Assembly: GCA_015660815.1 (NCBI GenBank)
Contig: JACSDF010000005.1
Span: 22,512 to 86,511 of the forward strand
Reading direction: 5' to 3'
Length of the DNA: 64,000 nucleotides
From: Actinomycetota bacterium
Lineage (GTDB): Bacteria > Actinomycetota > Actinomycetes > Nanopelagicales > Nanopelagicaceae
Numbering within the stretch: the stretch's first letter is position 1; the number at the start of each line of letters is the position of its first letter. Positions 25,504-34,935 of this stretch are shown piece after piece. A program made the position numbers and the translations under genes. Under the pieces are notes generated by a model that was given only the letters and a program-made list of their open reading frames with translations, had not been told where the DNA came from and ran no database searches.

Positions 25504-26287
25504 CGAGGGCTGCGCTCTTTCCGACCTGTAAAAACTCTTGATAGGCACTGATGGTCTCATTTGGCTTGCCGCGTTGTACTAGCTTTCCTTTGTGCATCCA
25601 GACCACGTCATTGCAGACTTCTCGTAGCGTTGCCATTGCATGGCTTACCAAAATAAGAGCTCGATCATCACTTCTCAACTCTTTCATGCGATTGAGTGAT
25701 TTCTCTTTGAATTTTGCATCCCCAGTACTGAGCGCCTCGTCAACTATTAAAATGTCTGGTCGCACTGTTACCGCCACTGAAAATGCCAATCTAGAAAACA
25801 TTCCAGATGAGTATGTGCGCATGGGGGCATCAATTGCCTCTCCTAGCTCAGAGAACTCTGCAATCTCTTGAAAGTGATCTTCAATCTCCTCACGAGACAT
25901 TCCCGCAGCAAGCCCACCAAGAAATACATTATCGCGCCCTGACATCGACGGGTTAAAACCGACACCTAAGGCCAGTAGCGTGCTGACACTTCCAAAGACC
26001 TCTATTCGTCCCTTTGTGGGTGGAATAATTCCTGCGATGACGCGCATCATTGAAGACTTTCCTGCGCCGTTAGTTCCGATAATTCCTAAAACTTGTCCAT
26101 ACTCAACATCAAGGTTTACATCATCGAGTGCCTGAATAATACGTACATGTTTACTACCGCGACCTAATGATTTGGCGCGCGCCTTTAGAGTAGGGCGTTT
26201 ATCAATTGAAGTTTTATAGGTCAGTCCTAGACCGCGAACTGAAACAGCGATCTCATTTGTAGCGTGCGAGTTAGAGGCGGACAGCAA
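25490..26287 (-). CDS. Polysaccharide ABC exporter, ATP-binding subunit (Wzt/TagH-like)
   Basis: A 265-residue ATPase. Walker A is GTNGAGKSS, the signature is TYSSGMFSRLAFS, and Walker B is DILIVDEAL. The long N-terminal stretch with RPTLKARAKSL before the core domain is typical of lipid-linked polysaccharide and teichoic-acid exporters. I choose TTG 26287 because AAGGGAG stands 7 nt before it and it overlaps the permease stop by 17 nt; an in-frame TTG at 26323 is the alternative. There is no long C-terminal carbohydrate-binding domain, so substrate selection by a Wzt-C domain is unlikely. Confidence 0.9.
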   Translation of the reverse strand: MLSASNSHATNEIAVSVRGLGLTYKTSIDKRPTLKARAKSLGRGSKHVRIIQALDDVNLDVEYGQVLGIIGTNGAGKSSMMRVIAGIIPPTKGRIEVFGSVSTLLALGVGFNPSMSGRDNVFLGGLAAGMSREEIEDHFQEIAEFSELGEAIDAPMRTYSSGMFSRLAFSVAVTVRPDILIVDEALSTGDAKFKEKSLNRMKELRSDDRALILVSHAMATLREVCNDVVWMHKGKLVQRGKPNETISAYQEFLQVGKSAALDEDV

Positions 26288-27098
26288 ATTCGCGCTCCCT
26301 TGATAAGAAAAAATAAGTTCCAATGAAAAATACTCCTGCGGCCCATGCTAAACCCGCAAGTAAACTTGAGCCTTGAGGTGCTTGCCCATGAACTAAAGTG
26401 CGAGACCAACTATCAAGAATTGGAAAGAGTGGGTTAAATGCCTCTATCGCCAAAAGTTCTGGCTTGAGGGCAGATGCTTCATAGAGAATCGGCGAGAGAT
26501 ATAAAAGTGTTCGCGTCATATATGGCAAAAAGCTAGATATATCTCGAAAATAGACATTTATACATGAAATCGTGATTGCCAAACCAAGAGCTAGAAAAAT
26601 TGTAATTAATAGAATCGGAAAGGCCCAAAGCATTTCCCAAGTAAAAGGCAAACCTAGAACCGTTCGAATGATGAAAAATACCAAGAGAGTTGGAACGAAC
26701 TTAGCAATTGCAATTACAACCGCTGAAACTGGCAGCATAATTCGTGGAAATGCCGTGTTTAGTATGAGCCGTTGGCCCGCCGTTATTGATTTAACTCCAC
26801 CAGTAAGCGAGTTGGCCACTAAGTAGAAAAGGAAGAGTGTGGCCGTCAAGTGGGCATATCGGGTTTCATCTGAAGAGCCCTGAATAATGATAATCAGAAA
26901 GAAATACACCGCGGAAAGTAGGAGCGGGTTTAAAACTAGCCACAACTGACCAAAAAATGAATCAAAGTGTTGCTCACGAAGTTCAGAGCGCGAATACTCT
27001 GCAATAAATCTTCGGCGGGACCAGAGCGATTTCCAGTATCGAATGAGTGGGGGCAGACCGGCCCGAAAAGGCTCATATACCTGCATAGGTTCACTCAT
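26271..27098 (-). CDS. Polysaccharide ABC exporter, permease subunit (Wzm/TagG-like)
   Basis: A 275-residue ABC-2 membrane protein with six predicted helices. The N-terminal amphipathic segment (RFIAEYSRSELREQHFDSFFGQLW) and the region LLYLSPILYEAS are typical of Wzm/TagG permeases. With the ATPase that follows it would flip an undecaprenyl- or lipid-linked glycan across the membrane. The adjacent GT2, LytR-CpsA-Psr and UDP-glucose dehydrogenase genes fit a surface-glycan pathway. A -10 box TAGCCT (27106-27111) lies 7 nt before the ATG. Confidence 0.92.
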   Translation of the reverse strand: MSEPMQVYEPFRAGLPPLIRYWKSLWSRRRFIAEYSRSELREQHFDSFFGQLWLVLNPLLLSAVYFFLIIIIQGSSDETRYAHLTATLFLFYLVANSLTGGVKSITAGQRLILNTAFPRIMLPVSAVVIAIAKFVPTLLVFFIIRTVLGLPFTWEMLWAFPILLITIFLALGLAITISCINVYFRDISSFLPYMTRTLLYLSPILYEASALKPELLAIEAFNPLFPILDSWSRTLVHGQAPQGSSLLAGLAWAAGVFFIGTYFFLSREREFAVRL

Positions 27099-27105
27099 GG
27101 AGGTA

Positions 27106-27111
27106 AGGCTA
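27106..27111 (-). promoter_or_regulatory. Leaderless -10 box for the exporter permease
   Basis: TAGCCT on the minus strand ends 7 nt before ATG 27098, in the 15-bp gap after the GT2 gene. The exporter may be transcribed independently of the glycosyltransferase. Confidence 0.45.
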
Positions 27112-27113
27112 CC

Positions 27114-28106
27114 TTACGGTGCAAGAGACTTTGGTGAGGTCAGAAAACCTGTTCCCCAGCTTAGGTGCATAGTTAGAAGAATCAGCGGCAGCGAAAGAAT
27201 TTCACCTAAAGATTTTCCTATGACTAGCGACGCCAAAAGAATAAAGAGAGCATAAACGAGGATAGGCAGTAGGAAAATCGTTGAAACTAAAATACTTAGA
27301 ATCATTGAAAGCGTGGTGACAAGTACAGTAAAAGGTGGCGCTAAATATCTGTAATTAATCGTGCCCTCGTGACGACGAGAAACAACGCGGCGCCAACGTC
27401 CATATTCAAAGTACTGGCGAGCAAGCGCACTAACAGTTGATCTAGGTCGATATGTGACTACTAGCCGTGGATCAAAGTGGATTAACCCACCCTTTGCACG
27501 CAATCGGAAATTTAGCTCCCAATCTTGTGCTCTAGTGAAACGCTCATCAAAACCACCGATAGCAATGAGAGCCTCTTTTCTAAATGCCCCTAGATACACC
27601 GTATCAACTGAACCAGCAACACCTCCTGTATGAAATCGAGATGCACCGACACCTAATGGACTCCGCATAGCGCGGGCAACCGAGCGCTCAAATAAATTAT
27701 TTCCAACTGCTGCCATAACACCGCCAACATTTACTGCACCGCTCTGTTCAAGAATCTCGAGCGCTAAAGTTAAATAATTATGTGGAATCTCTGAGTGGCC
27801 ATCAATGCGCACAATATTTGAGTACTGAGAGCGTGCGATTGCAAGGTTTAATCCAGCTGCCGTGCGGCCAGAAGGGTTTTCCACGATAACCACACGTTTA
27901 TCCAGATATGCAATTTCACGTGCAATTTCCATAGTCGAATCATGTGATGGCCCGATAGCCAGAATCACTTCGATCGGCCCTTGAAAATCCTGAGCCAAAA
28001 TCGAGCTCACAGAATGCTTTAAGTAAGAGGCTTCGTTGCGAACCGGAAGAATTACCGATATTTCACGCCTCGGTGAGCCATATAACTCATTTGCTGATGT
28101 CGTCAT
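27114..28106 (-). CDS. Family 2 glycosyltransferase with C-terminal membrane helices
   Basis: A 330-residue GT2 enzyme resembling ExoA of succinoglycan synthesis. The GT-A domain covers residues 12-245: ISVILPVRNEASYL, the nucleotide region AIGPSHDSTM, IVRIDGHSEIP (a DxH-type metal motif) and the acceptor region FTRAQDWELNFRL. Two or three hydrophobic helices follow (about 255-330). It probably adds a sugar to a lipid-linked glycan that the adjacent ABC system exports. It is divergent from the LytR-CpsA-Psr gene, with 36 bp between the start codons. Confidence 0.88.
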   Translation of the reverse strand: MTTSANELYGSPRREISVILPVRNEASYLKHSVSSILAQDFQGPIEVILAIGPSHDSTMEIAREIAYLDKRVVIVENPSGRTAAGLNLAIARSQYSNIVRIDGHSEIPHNYLTLALEILEQSGAVNVGGVMAAVGNNLFERSVARAMRSPLGVGASRFHTGGVAGSVDTVYLGAFRKEALIAIGGFDERFTRAQDWELNFRLRAKGGLIHFDPRLVVTYRPRSTVSALARQYFEYGRWRRVVSRRHEGTINYRYLAPPFTVLVTTLSMILSILVSTIFLLPILVYALFILLASLVIGKSLGEILSLPLILLTMHLSWGTGFLTSPKSLAP

Positions 28107-28130
28107 AACCCCACCACCGTATCGCTGAAG

Positions 28131-28136
28131 TAGTCT
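28131..28136 (+). promoter_or_regulatory. Leaderless -10 box for the LCP gene
   Basis: TAGTCT ends 6 nt before the GTG at 28143. A minus-strand TACGGT nearby could serve the divergent GT2 gene with a leader of a few nucleotides. Confidence 0.45.
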
Positions 28137-28142
28137 TCGCCT

Positions 28143-29258
28143 GTGAAAGCGACGCGACCAATACGGATTATTACATCACTCTCGCTGGCCGTTGTCGTAA
28201 TTTCCGCCATTTCCTGGTTGGGGTTGGGACAGATCAGTGGGGCCATTAACCGTGTCGACGTTTTTGGCACCCTTGAAAAGCGCCCAGAAAAACCAACCAC
28301 TGCACTTAATTACCTTTTAGTTGGTTCAGATACTCGCGAAGGACTCACCAAGGAACAGTCACGACTTCTACGTGTTGGAACAACTAAATCTGCCGCTGGC
28401 GCACGTTCGGACACGATGCTCCTTGTTCACATTAGTAAAGCACGCGATAAGGCAACTATTATTTCAATTCCGCGCGATTCGCTTGTAACTATTCCAGAAC
28501 ACCCATCATCGCTCTATAAAGATCGAATAATTCCTGCCGCTAACGGCAAGATTAACTCCGCATTTGCATGGGGTGGCGCTCCGCTTTTAATTCAAACAAT
28601 TGAAAATGAAACTGGAGTGAGAATCGACCACTATCTTGAGATCGGTTTTGCAGGGTTCGCGGGGATGGTCGATTCACTCGGAGGTATCGAGGTCTGCTCA
28701 AAGAGAGATATCGATGATCCAAAAAGTCACTTAGTCTTGAGTGCGGGAGTTCATACGTTAAACGGAGTTGAGGCATTGAAATATGTTCGAACCCGTGACT
28801 TTGATGGCATGGGTGATCTTGGACGAATGCAACGTCAACAACAATTCATGAGTGCGATTCTAAGAAAGCTTACTAGTACTGGTGTTTTACTCAATCCCGT
28901 AAAATTAGTTAGTTTCTTTAATGCCGCAATTGCAACGGTTAAAACTGATTCCCAACTAAATAGTAGTGATTTACTAACTTTGGCTAAGCAACTCAAAAAC
29001 CTTTCGGCAAGTAAAGTGCGCACACTCACGATTCCGTTGGGCAATGCAAATGCGCGCGTAGATGGAGTTGGTTCTGTAGTGATTTGGGACAAGGAACTTG
29101 CACCAGATCTCTTCAATCGAATGCGGTTAGATTTACCGCTGATTGACGAAGTCACGCCTTCACCATCGGCTTCATCAAGTGCAACTCCTAAGCCTATTCT
29201 GGTCGATAAATTTAAAACTCGTACCGCCGCTGAAAATCCATGCGGGGCACTAAAGTAA
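28143..29258 (+). CDS. LytR-CpsA-Psr family glycan ligase
   Basis: Attaches lipid-linked polysaccharide or teichoic acid to peptidoglycan outside the membrane. It has 371 residues with an N-terminal membrane helix (about 8-28) and the LCP domain (about 55-290). Conserved arginine and aspartate motifs are GSDTREG, ARSDTMLLVH and SIPRDSLV, and RTRDFDGMGDLGRMQRQQ closes the pyrophosphate-lipid pocket. A Pro/Ser-rich tail follows. It starts with GTG 28143. The neighbouring exporter and Ugd make a wall-linked acidic polysaccharide the likely substrate. Confidence 0.93.
   Translation: MKATRPIRIITSLSLAVVVISAISWLGLGQISGAINRVDVFGTLEKRPEKPTTALNYLLVGSDTREGLTKEQSRLLRVGTTKSAAGARSDTMLLVHISKARDKATIISIPRDSLVTIPEHPSSLYKDRIIPAANGKINSAFAWGGAPLLIQTIENETGVRIDHYLEIGFAGFAGMVDSLGGIEVCSKRDIDDPKSHLVLSAGVHTLNGVEALKYVRTRDFDGMGDLGRMQRQQQFMSAILRKLTSTGVLLNPVKLVSFFNAAIATVKTDSQLNSSDLLTLAKQLKNLSASKVRTLTIPLGNANARVDGVGSVVIWDKELAPDLFNRMRLDLPLIDEVTPSPSASSSATPKPILVDKFKTRTAAENPCGALK
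29251..29256 (+). promoter_or_regulatory. Leaderless -10 box for ugd
   Basis: TAAAGT ends 6 nt before ATG 29263. It lies over the last codons of the LCP gene. Confidence 0.4.
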
Positions 29259-29262
29259 GGTC

Positions 29263-30579
29263 ATGAGCACTAATTTAACTCTCTCCGTTATCGGTTGCGG
29301 CTACTTGGGAGCCACACATGCTGCTTGCATGTCTTCGCTTGGTTTCAATGTCATCGGCGTCGATACGGATCCAGAAAAAGTTGAAATGCTCTCACGTGGC
29401 GAGCTCCCTTTCTATGAACCGGGACTCGATACATTATTAGCCCAAGAGATCAAGACCGGCCGTTTAAATTTTACAACTGATTTTTCAGCCGTTGCTGGAG
29501 CTGATGTCCACTTTGTTTGTGTTGGAACTCCTCAAAGTAAGGATGGATTGGCTGCAGATTTAACGTATGTTAAATCTGCAGTTGCTGAAATCGCGCCATT
29601 TTTAAAAGAAGGTGCACTTGTTGTAGGTAAATCCACGGTTCCTGTCGGCACTGCGCAGGCTCTTCTCGAGCTACTAGTTAAAATCGCGCCCCAAGCCGAC
29701 CTGGCTTGGAACCCAGAGTTTTTACGTGAAGGTTTTGCAGTTGAGGATACGTTAACTCCAAATCGACTTGTTGTAGGAGTTGCAAATGATCGTGCAGAGC
29801 AGATACTGAAAGATGTTTATCAACCAATAATCGATCTTGGAACACCATGGATTCGAGCCGATCTTCCTACGGCAGAGTTAGTTAAAGTCGCAGCAAATTC
29901 CTTCCTTGCAACAAAAATCTCTTTCATTAATGCAATGGCAGAAGTCTGCGAAGCAGCAGGTGGAGATGTAACTATCCTTGCAAAAGCCATTGGTTACGAT
30001 CCGCGTATCGGAAACCGTTTCTTGCAAGCTGGTATTGGTTTCGGCGGAGGTTGCTTACCTAAAGATATTCGCGCATTTATGGCGCGCGCCGAAGAGCTCG
30101 GTGCTAAACAGGCACTTGAATTCTTACGTGAGATCGATGCAATCAACTTGCGCGCACGTCAACGTGTAATCGATGTTGTTCGAAATGATCTGTCAGAGGA
30201 TTTAACTCAATATAAAATCGCGGTTTTAGGTGCGACTTTTAAGCCAGATAGTGACGATGTGCGCGATTCTCCAGCGTTAGATATCGCAGTACAGCTCCAT
30301 GCTGCAGGTGCACATGTAGTAATTCACGATCCTAAAGGCATTGAACCGGCCCGAAAGCGTTTCCCAAATCTTACATTTGGCCATGACGTGCTCGAGTGTA
30401 TAAAAGGTTCAGACTTAATCCTTCACCTAACAGAGTGGAAAGAGTATCGAGAGTTAGATCCAAAAATTATCGGGGATTTAGTAAAGAGCAAAATCATAAT
30501 TGATGGTCGAAATGCCCTAGATCGTGAACTCTGGCGCAATGCTGGATGGAAGTTCCATGCTTTAGGACGCACAGATTAA
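29263..30579 (+). CDS. ugd: UDP-glucose 6-dehydrogenase
   Basis: Oxidises UDP-glucose to UDP-glucuronate with two NAD+. The 438-residue protein has the N-terminal Rossmann motif GCGYLGATHA at 11-20, the substrate loop EFLREGFAVED, and the catalytic cysteine in FGGGCLPKD near residue 264. The C-terminal UDP-binding domain contains LGATFKPDSDDVRDSPA. UDP-glucuronate would supply an acidic sugar for the glycan made and exported by the adjacent genes. Activity on UDP-ManNAc or GDP-mannose is less likely given the ugd-type signature. Confidence 0.93.
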   Translation: MSTNLTLSVIGCGYLGATHAACMSSLGFNVIGVDTDPEKVEMLSRGELPFYEPGLDTLLAQEIKTGRLNFTTDFSAVAGADVHFVCVGTPQSKDGLAADLTYVKSAVAEIAPFLKEGALVVGKSTVPVGTAQALLELLVKIAPQADLAWNPEFLREGFAVEDTLTPNRLVVGVANDRAEQILKDVYQPIIDLGTPWIRADLPTAELVKVAANSFLATKISFINAMAEVCEAAGGDVTILAKAIGYDPRIGNRFLQAGIGFGGGCLPKDIRAFMARAEELGAKQALEFLREIDAINLRARQRVIDVVRNDLSEDLTQYKIAVLGATFKPDSDDVRDSPALDIAVQLHAAGAHVVIHDPKGIEPARKRFPNLTFGHDVLECIKGSDLILHLTEWKEYRELDPKIIGDLVKSKIIIDGRNALDRELWRNAGWKFHALGRTD

Positions 30580-30610
30580 CGAGAAGGAAACCATCGATGC
30601 CCTCCTAGCA

Positions 30611-30970
30611 ATGAAGGTGTGGGCGGTAGTTGGATTGGGCAATAATCCTGAACGAGCAGCTTTCGGTGTTTCTAAATTGTTGCTGGACAAAGGCCATCAA
30701 GTTATACCCGTGTATCCGCGGGCAGAAGTTGTTCATGGCCAAACGGGTTATAAAACTTTAAGTGAAATACCTTTTCAAGTCGACGTGGTTGATTGCTTTG
30801 TAAATTCAGCATTGGTTGGAAAAGTTGTCGATGATGCAATTGCAATTGGTGCAAAGGCTGTTTGGCTTCAATTGGATGTAATCGACGAAGCGGCAATCGC
30901 ACGGGCCAAGTCAGCAGGTTTGCTAACTGTCATGAATCGTTGTCCAGCAATTGAATATGCAGCGCGTTAG
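30611..30970 (+). CDS. CoA-binding domain protein (YccU-like)
   Basis: A 119-residue Rossmann protein of the succinyl-CoA-synthetase CoA-binding type: VWAVVGLGNNPERAAFGV at the N-terminus and an ending NRCPAIEYA. The conserved cysteine in NRCPAIE is typical of stand-alone CoA-binding proteins. Function unknown. The start is uncertain: the frame is open upstream (encoding IDALLA before the methionine), the Shine-Dalgarno-like GAGAAGGA at 30581-30588 points to a three-codon ORF at 30597, and no canonical start in the right frame is nearer. It abuts the convergent purE stop with no gap. Confidence 0.85.
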   Translation: MKVWAVVGLGNNPERAAFGVSKLLLDKGHQVIPVYPRAEVVHGQTGYKTLSEIPFQVDVVDCFVNSALVGKVVDDAIAIGAKAVWLQLDVIDEAAIARAKSAGLLTVMNRCPAIEYAAR

Positions 30971-31477
30971 TTAAAACCCAGTCTTTTGATTTCGACGAGA
31001 TATTAAATTTGCACCTTTGGCTTTGGCTTCGGCATTTAAATCAATTAAACCTTGACTCACTTTCGCCGAGATCATGGGGTCTGAAATTCCTAATATACGT
31101 GCAGCAAGAAGTGCGGCATTTTTTGCATTACCAACTCCAACGCTGGCTACGGGAACGCCGGCAGGCATTTGAACGATTGAGAGAAGTGAATCCATCCCGT
31201 CTAAGTTTTTAAGGGCAATCGGTACACCTATAACTGGCAGGGTTGTAAGTGATGCGACCATGCCTGGTAAGTGCGCTGCGCCACCGGCACCGGCAATGAT
31301 TACCTTAAATCCCTTTGCTGCCGCCTTTTGTGCAAACTCCACCATTTCAAGGGGCATGCGATGAGCAGAGATAACATCGGTTTCAAAAGAAATCCCCAAT
31401 GTTTCTAATACTTTAGCGGCATCTTCCATGATGGGCCAATCAGAGTCTGAACCCATGATTATCGCAACATCACTCAT
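30971..31477 (-). CDS. purE: N5-carboxyaminoimidazole ribonucleotide mutase PurE
   Basis: Converts N5-CAIR to CAIR in purine synthesis. 168 residues, with the opening [15 protein letters not shown] and the motif AHRMPLEM, then [11 protein letters not shown], all diagnostic for class I PurE. The ATG at 31477 has a GGAG site and overlaps purK by 8 nt; an in-frame ATG at 31489 would overlap more and lacks a site. It pairs with purK, the usual bacterial two-step carboxylation. Confidence 0.95.
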   Translation of the reverse strand: MSDVAIIMGSDSDWPIMEDAAKVLETLGISFETDVISAHRMPLEMVEFAQKAAAKGFKVIIAGAGGAAHLPGMVASLTTLPVIGVPIALKNLDGMDSLLSIVQMPAGVPVASVGVGNAKNAALLAARILGISDPMISAKVSQGLIDLNAEAKAKGANLISRRNQKTGF

Positions 31478-32582
31478 TAATTTCTCCACTCATGTAATCA
31501 AGGGCATGCTGAACTTCGTGTGTTAATTCTATGACGTTACTACCCAAAAGAACTACATGGCCAATTTTACGACCTGGGCGGACATCCTTTTTATAATGAT
31601 GAAACTTCAGCCCTGGGCATCGTGCCATAAGGTGAAGATACGGTCTATACATATCACTCTTGTCCGATCCCAGAATGTTTCCCATTACTGCAAAGGGGGC
31701 CGACATCGAAGGATCACCTAACGGCAAATCTAAAACTGCACGTAAATGTTGTTCGAACTGTGAGGTGACCGATCCCTCAATCGTCCAGTGTGCTGAGTTA
31801 TGCGGACGCATTGCGAGTTCATTGATAAATAACTCATCACCCTTAACAAACATTTCTACTGCCATTACTCCTACAACACCTACTTCTTGAGCAATCTCTA
31901 AAGCCAATTTTTGGGCTTTCGTACTCAGTTCATCACTCATCTGCGGCGCAGGTGTAACCGTTAATGTACAGATTCCATTAACTTGTACGGTTTGCGTGGG
32001 CGCCCATGTAGTTGCCTGCCCATGTGGTGAACGGGCAACCATTACGGCAATTTCATAATCAAACTCTATTAATTCTTCAATTAAGACCTTGCCGAGCTTT
32101 GCAATTACTGCGCTCAATTCACTTTCCGAATCTATTTTCCAGACTCCCCGTCCGTCATATCCGCCAGAAATCGCTTTGGCAATTAGGGGAAACTCACTTA
32201 TCCCGGATGCGCTTGTTACAACCCTAGATTTAGGTGCTGGAAATTGGGTTAATTTATTTCGCATCTCCGCTTTATCCTGTGAATAAATGAATGCGCTTGA
32301 ACTTGGCCTGACTACAACACCATTGGCTTCAAGGGTTTTTATTACGCTCAATGGGACTAACTCATGCTCAAAAGTTACAACATCACACTTCTTAGCAAAC
32401 TCAAGAACGCTAGCCATATCTGCATAATCTCCAATGACATGTTGTGCCACTTGAGCTCCACTGTCATTTGAATCGGCCGCGAATAGGAGAAGATGAACTC
32501 CAAGGGCAGTGGCTGGGCTAACGCTCATTCGGGCGAGTTGCCCTGCGCCAATTATCCCGACTGTAGGAAAAGAATCACTCAC
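31470..32582 (-). CDS. purK: N5-carboxyaminoimidazole ribonucleotide synthase PurK
   Basis: ATP-grasp enzyme that carboxylates AIR with bicarbonate. 370 residues with [11 protein letters not shown] at the N-terminus (8-18), the ATP-grasp region including GGYDGRGVW, and the active-site stretch [17 protein letters not shown]. Starts with GTG 32582, 4 bp after the birA stop. The birA-purK-purE order resembles Rv3279c-Rv3276c-Rv3275c. Confidence 0.95.
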   Translation of the reverse strand: MSDSFPTVGIIGAGQLARMSVSPATALGVHLLLFAADSNDSGAQVAQHVIGDYADMASVLEFAKKCDVVTFEHELVPLSVIKTLEANGVVVRPSSSAFIYSQDKAEMRNKLTQFPAPKSRVVTSASGISEFPLIAKAISGGYDGRGVWKIDSESELSAVIAKLGKVLIEELIEFDYEIAVMVARSPHGQATTWAPTQTVQVNGICTLTVTPAPQMSDELSTKAQKLALEIAQEVGVVGVMAVEMFVKGDELFINELAMRPHNSAHWTIEGSVTSQFEQHLRAVLDLPLGDPSMSAPFAVMGNILGSDKSDMYRPYLHLMARCPGLKFHHYKKDVRPGRKIGHVVLLGSNVIELTHEVQHALDYMSGEINE

Positions 32583-32586
32583 TGGA

Positions 32587-33333
32587 TTATCGTAGATGAA
32601 TTATGTCGCCGGCTTGGACATGCCGCCCAGATTCTAAAACTAACTCTCCCCTGTGCGAAATGGAAACCGCCAAACCATTCTCACTATCTCCATGTGGATA
32701 CTCCACTCGAACTTCACGCCCAATAGTCGCGCTCAATTTTAAGTAGTCGGCAGAAACCTCATCATTGCCTGCATCCCACGCCAGAAATTTTTTCTCAAAG
32801 TTATTGAGAAATTCAACTAGTAATTGATTGCGAGTCACATCACGTGCTCCCTCAATTAACAAGGAAGTAGCAGTTGGTACCGGAAGCTGATGAATCTGCA
32901 TCCCAACATTTATGCCAACTCCAATTACGATTCCATCATCTGTGGCCTCAGCAATTATGCCTGCAACTTTTTTCTCATGTATGAGGACATCATTGGGCCA
33001 CTTTAACTTTGCTCCAAAATCGGAAAGCACTTGCGCAAGGCTTGTTCCAACTATCAAAGGGATATAACCCCAATCATCAAGAATGCGTTGTGGTTGTATG
33101 TACATAGAAAATAAAAGCGCAGTTCCCTGTGGCGCTTGAAAACTGCGCATTAGGCGGCCGCGCCCAGCGCTTTGATAATCAGCAACAATTACATCTCCCG
33201 CAGCCGCAGTTCCTGCTCGGGCCAATGTAGCAAGGTCGCTCTGAGTTGATCCAGTGTGAGCAACCACGATTACTCGCCAGTATTGCCCAACGGCAGCATT
33301 GATAATTGAGGTATCTAATGGCGCGCTTAGCAT
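32587..33333 (-). CDS. birA: Biotin--[acetyl-CoA-carboxylase] ligase BirA
   Basis: Attaches biotin to the carrier lysine of AccA3 (encoded at 35718). The 248-residue protein has the ligase core with HTGSTQSDLA near residue 25, the biotin/AMP loop SAGRGRLMRSF, KWPNDVL and a C-terminal SH3-like domain (about 200-248). It lacks an N-terminal DNA-binding domain, so it is not a BirA repressor. The ATG at 33333 has GTGGAGA in front and is better than the upstream in-frame start. It is divergent from accD5, its functional partner. Confidence 0.92.
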   Translation of the reverse strand: MLSAPLDTSIINAAVGQYWRVIVVAHTGSTQSDLATLARAGTAAAGDVIVADYQSAGRGRLMRSFQAPQGTALLFSMYIQPQRILDDWGYIPLIVGTSLAQVLSDFGAKLKWPNDVLIHEKKVAGIIAEATDDGIVIGVGINVGMQIHQLPVPTATSLLIEGARDVTRNQLLVEFLNNFEKKFLAWDAGNDEVSADYLKLSATIGREVRVEYPHGDSENGLAVSISHRGELVLESGRHVQAGDIIHLR

Positions 33334-33363
33334 TTCTGTCTCCACGCCTAGTACCGTAGGGGT
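33334..33363. promoter_or_regulatory. Overlapping divergent -10 boxes, birA / accD5
   Basis: The heptamer TACCGTA (33352-33358) contains the plus-strand -10 TACCGT, which ends 6 nt before ATG 33364, and the minus-strand -10 TACGGT, which would give birA a short leader with its Shine-Dalgarno sequence. The boxes share five base pairs. Confidence 0.5.
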
Positions 33364-34935
33364 ATGAGCCGTGATCTGCATACAACTGCTGGAAAAATCG
33401 AAGATTTACGTGCGCGAGTCGAGGAAGCAGTTCATGCCGGCTCGGCGCGTGCAGTTGAGAAGCAACATGCCAAGGGTAAAAACACTGCCCGCGAGCGCAT
33501 TGAGATGCTCGTCGACCACGAGTCATTTACTGAAATCGATGAGTTTGCACGTCACCGTTCAACGCAGTTTGGAATGGAGAAGAATCGACCATATGGTGAC
33601 GGCGTAGTTATTGGCACGGCAACTGTAGATGGCCGCCCTATTGCGCTGTACTCACAGGATTTCACAATTATGGGGGGCTCACTCGGTGAAGTCCATGCAG
33701 AAAAAATCGTAAAGATTGCAGCCTTTGCATTAAAGAGTGGAATCCCCCTTATTGGAATTAATGACTCGGGTGGTGCGCGAATTCAAGAAGGTGTTGCATC
33801 ACTATCTGGCTATGGAAAAATCTTTCGACTCAACACTCGCTCTTCAGGTGTAATCCCGCAGATATCGCTAATTCTTGGCCCCTGCGCTGGCGGCTCGGCA
33901 TATTCACCTGCCCTAACTGACTTCACTGTCATGGTTAATGAAACCTCACACATGTTTATTACCGGACCTGATGTCATAAAGACGGTCACCGGTGAAGAAG
34001 TAAATATGGAAGAGCTCGGTGGAGCACGTACACACAACACCAAAACCGGTAACTCTCACTACCTCGCCGAAAACGAGGCCGACGCTATCGATTATGTAAA
34101 AGCACTACTTTCTTATCTGCCCTCGAATAATATGGATAGTGCACCACATCTTCCACCAACTGAATCGTTAGATAAAAAACCTTCAGATTTCGCGCTCGAT
34201 TCGTTGATTCCCGATAATACTAATCAACCATATGACATGAAGCTTTTAATTCAAGCACTCGTTGATGAGGCTGAATTTCTCGAAGTCCACGCACTTTATG
34301 CGCCTAATATAATCGTTGGGTTTGCTCGCATCGAAGGTGAATCAATTGGAATTATTGCTAACCAACCTTCCCAATTAGCAGGCACGCTGGACATTAACTC
34401 AAGTGAAAAGGCTGCGCGCTTCTTGCGTTTCTGCGATGCTTTTAATATTCCCATTCTCACCCTTGTTGATGTCCCGGGGTTTTTACCAGGAACAGAGCAA
34501 GAGTGGGATGGAATCATTCGCCGTGGCGCAAAACTGCTCTATGCCTACGCCGAGGCATCCGTTCCGCTCGTCACGCTGATAACTCGCAAGGCTTACGGTG
34601 GAGCTTTTATCGTCATGGGTTCAAAATATCTTGGCAGTGACATTAACTTTGCCTGGCCTAGTGCAGAAATTGCCGTTATGGGCGCACAAGGTGCGGTAAA
34701 TATTCTCTATCGAAAAGAACTGGCCGACTCTAAAGATCCTGTAGGTAAGCGAGCGGAGTTGGTCAATGATTACAACGAATCGCTAGCTAATCCATACCTA
34801 GCAGCAGAGCGTGGCACAATCGATACTGTAATTGAACCAAATCAATCACGTGCCTACATCACAAAAGCCTTTAGGACTTTGAAAACCAAGCGAGATACTT
34901 TGCCGGCGCGCAAACATGGAAATATTCCACTGTAA
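33364..34935 (+). CDS. accD5: Acyl-CoA carboxylase carboxyltransferase (beta) subunit
   Basis: Transfers carboxyl from biotin to acetyl- or propionyl-CoA. The 523-residue protein has the two crotonase-like halves. Typical segments are [27 protein letters not shown], the oxyanion loop [13 protein letters not shown] in the N-half and [15 protein letters not shown] in the C-half. The linked accE and accA3 genes give the actinobacterial acyl-CoA carboxylase. Propionyl-CoA specificity is inferred from the accD5-accE-maf-accA3 order of mycobacteria. The ATG is preceded by a leaderless-type -10 box. Confidence 0.93.
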   Translation: MSRDLHTTAGKIEDLRARVEEAVHAGSARAVEKQHAKGKNTARERIEMLVDHESFTEIDEFARHRSTQFGMEKNRPYGDGVVIGTATVDGRPIALYSQDFTIMGGSLGEVHAEKIVKIAAFALKSGIPLIGINDSGGARIQEGVASLSGYGKIFRLNTRSSGVIPQISLILGPCAGGSAYSPALTDFTVMVNETSHMFITGPDVIKTVTGEEVNMEELGGARTHNTKTGNSHYLAENEADAIDYVKALLSYLPSNNMDSAPHLPPTESLDKKPSDFALDSLIPDNTNQPYDMKLLIQALVDEAEFLEVHALYAPNIIVGFARIEGESIGIIANQPSQLAGTLDINSSEKAARFLRFCDAFNIPILTLVDVPGFLPGTEQEWDGIIRRGAKLLYAYAEASVPLVTLITRKAYGGAFIVMGSKYLGSDINFAWPSAEIAVMGAQGAVNILYRKELADSKDPVGKRAELVNDYNESLANPYLAAERGTIDTVIEPNQSRAYITKAFRTLKTKRDTLPARKHGNIPL

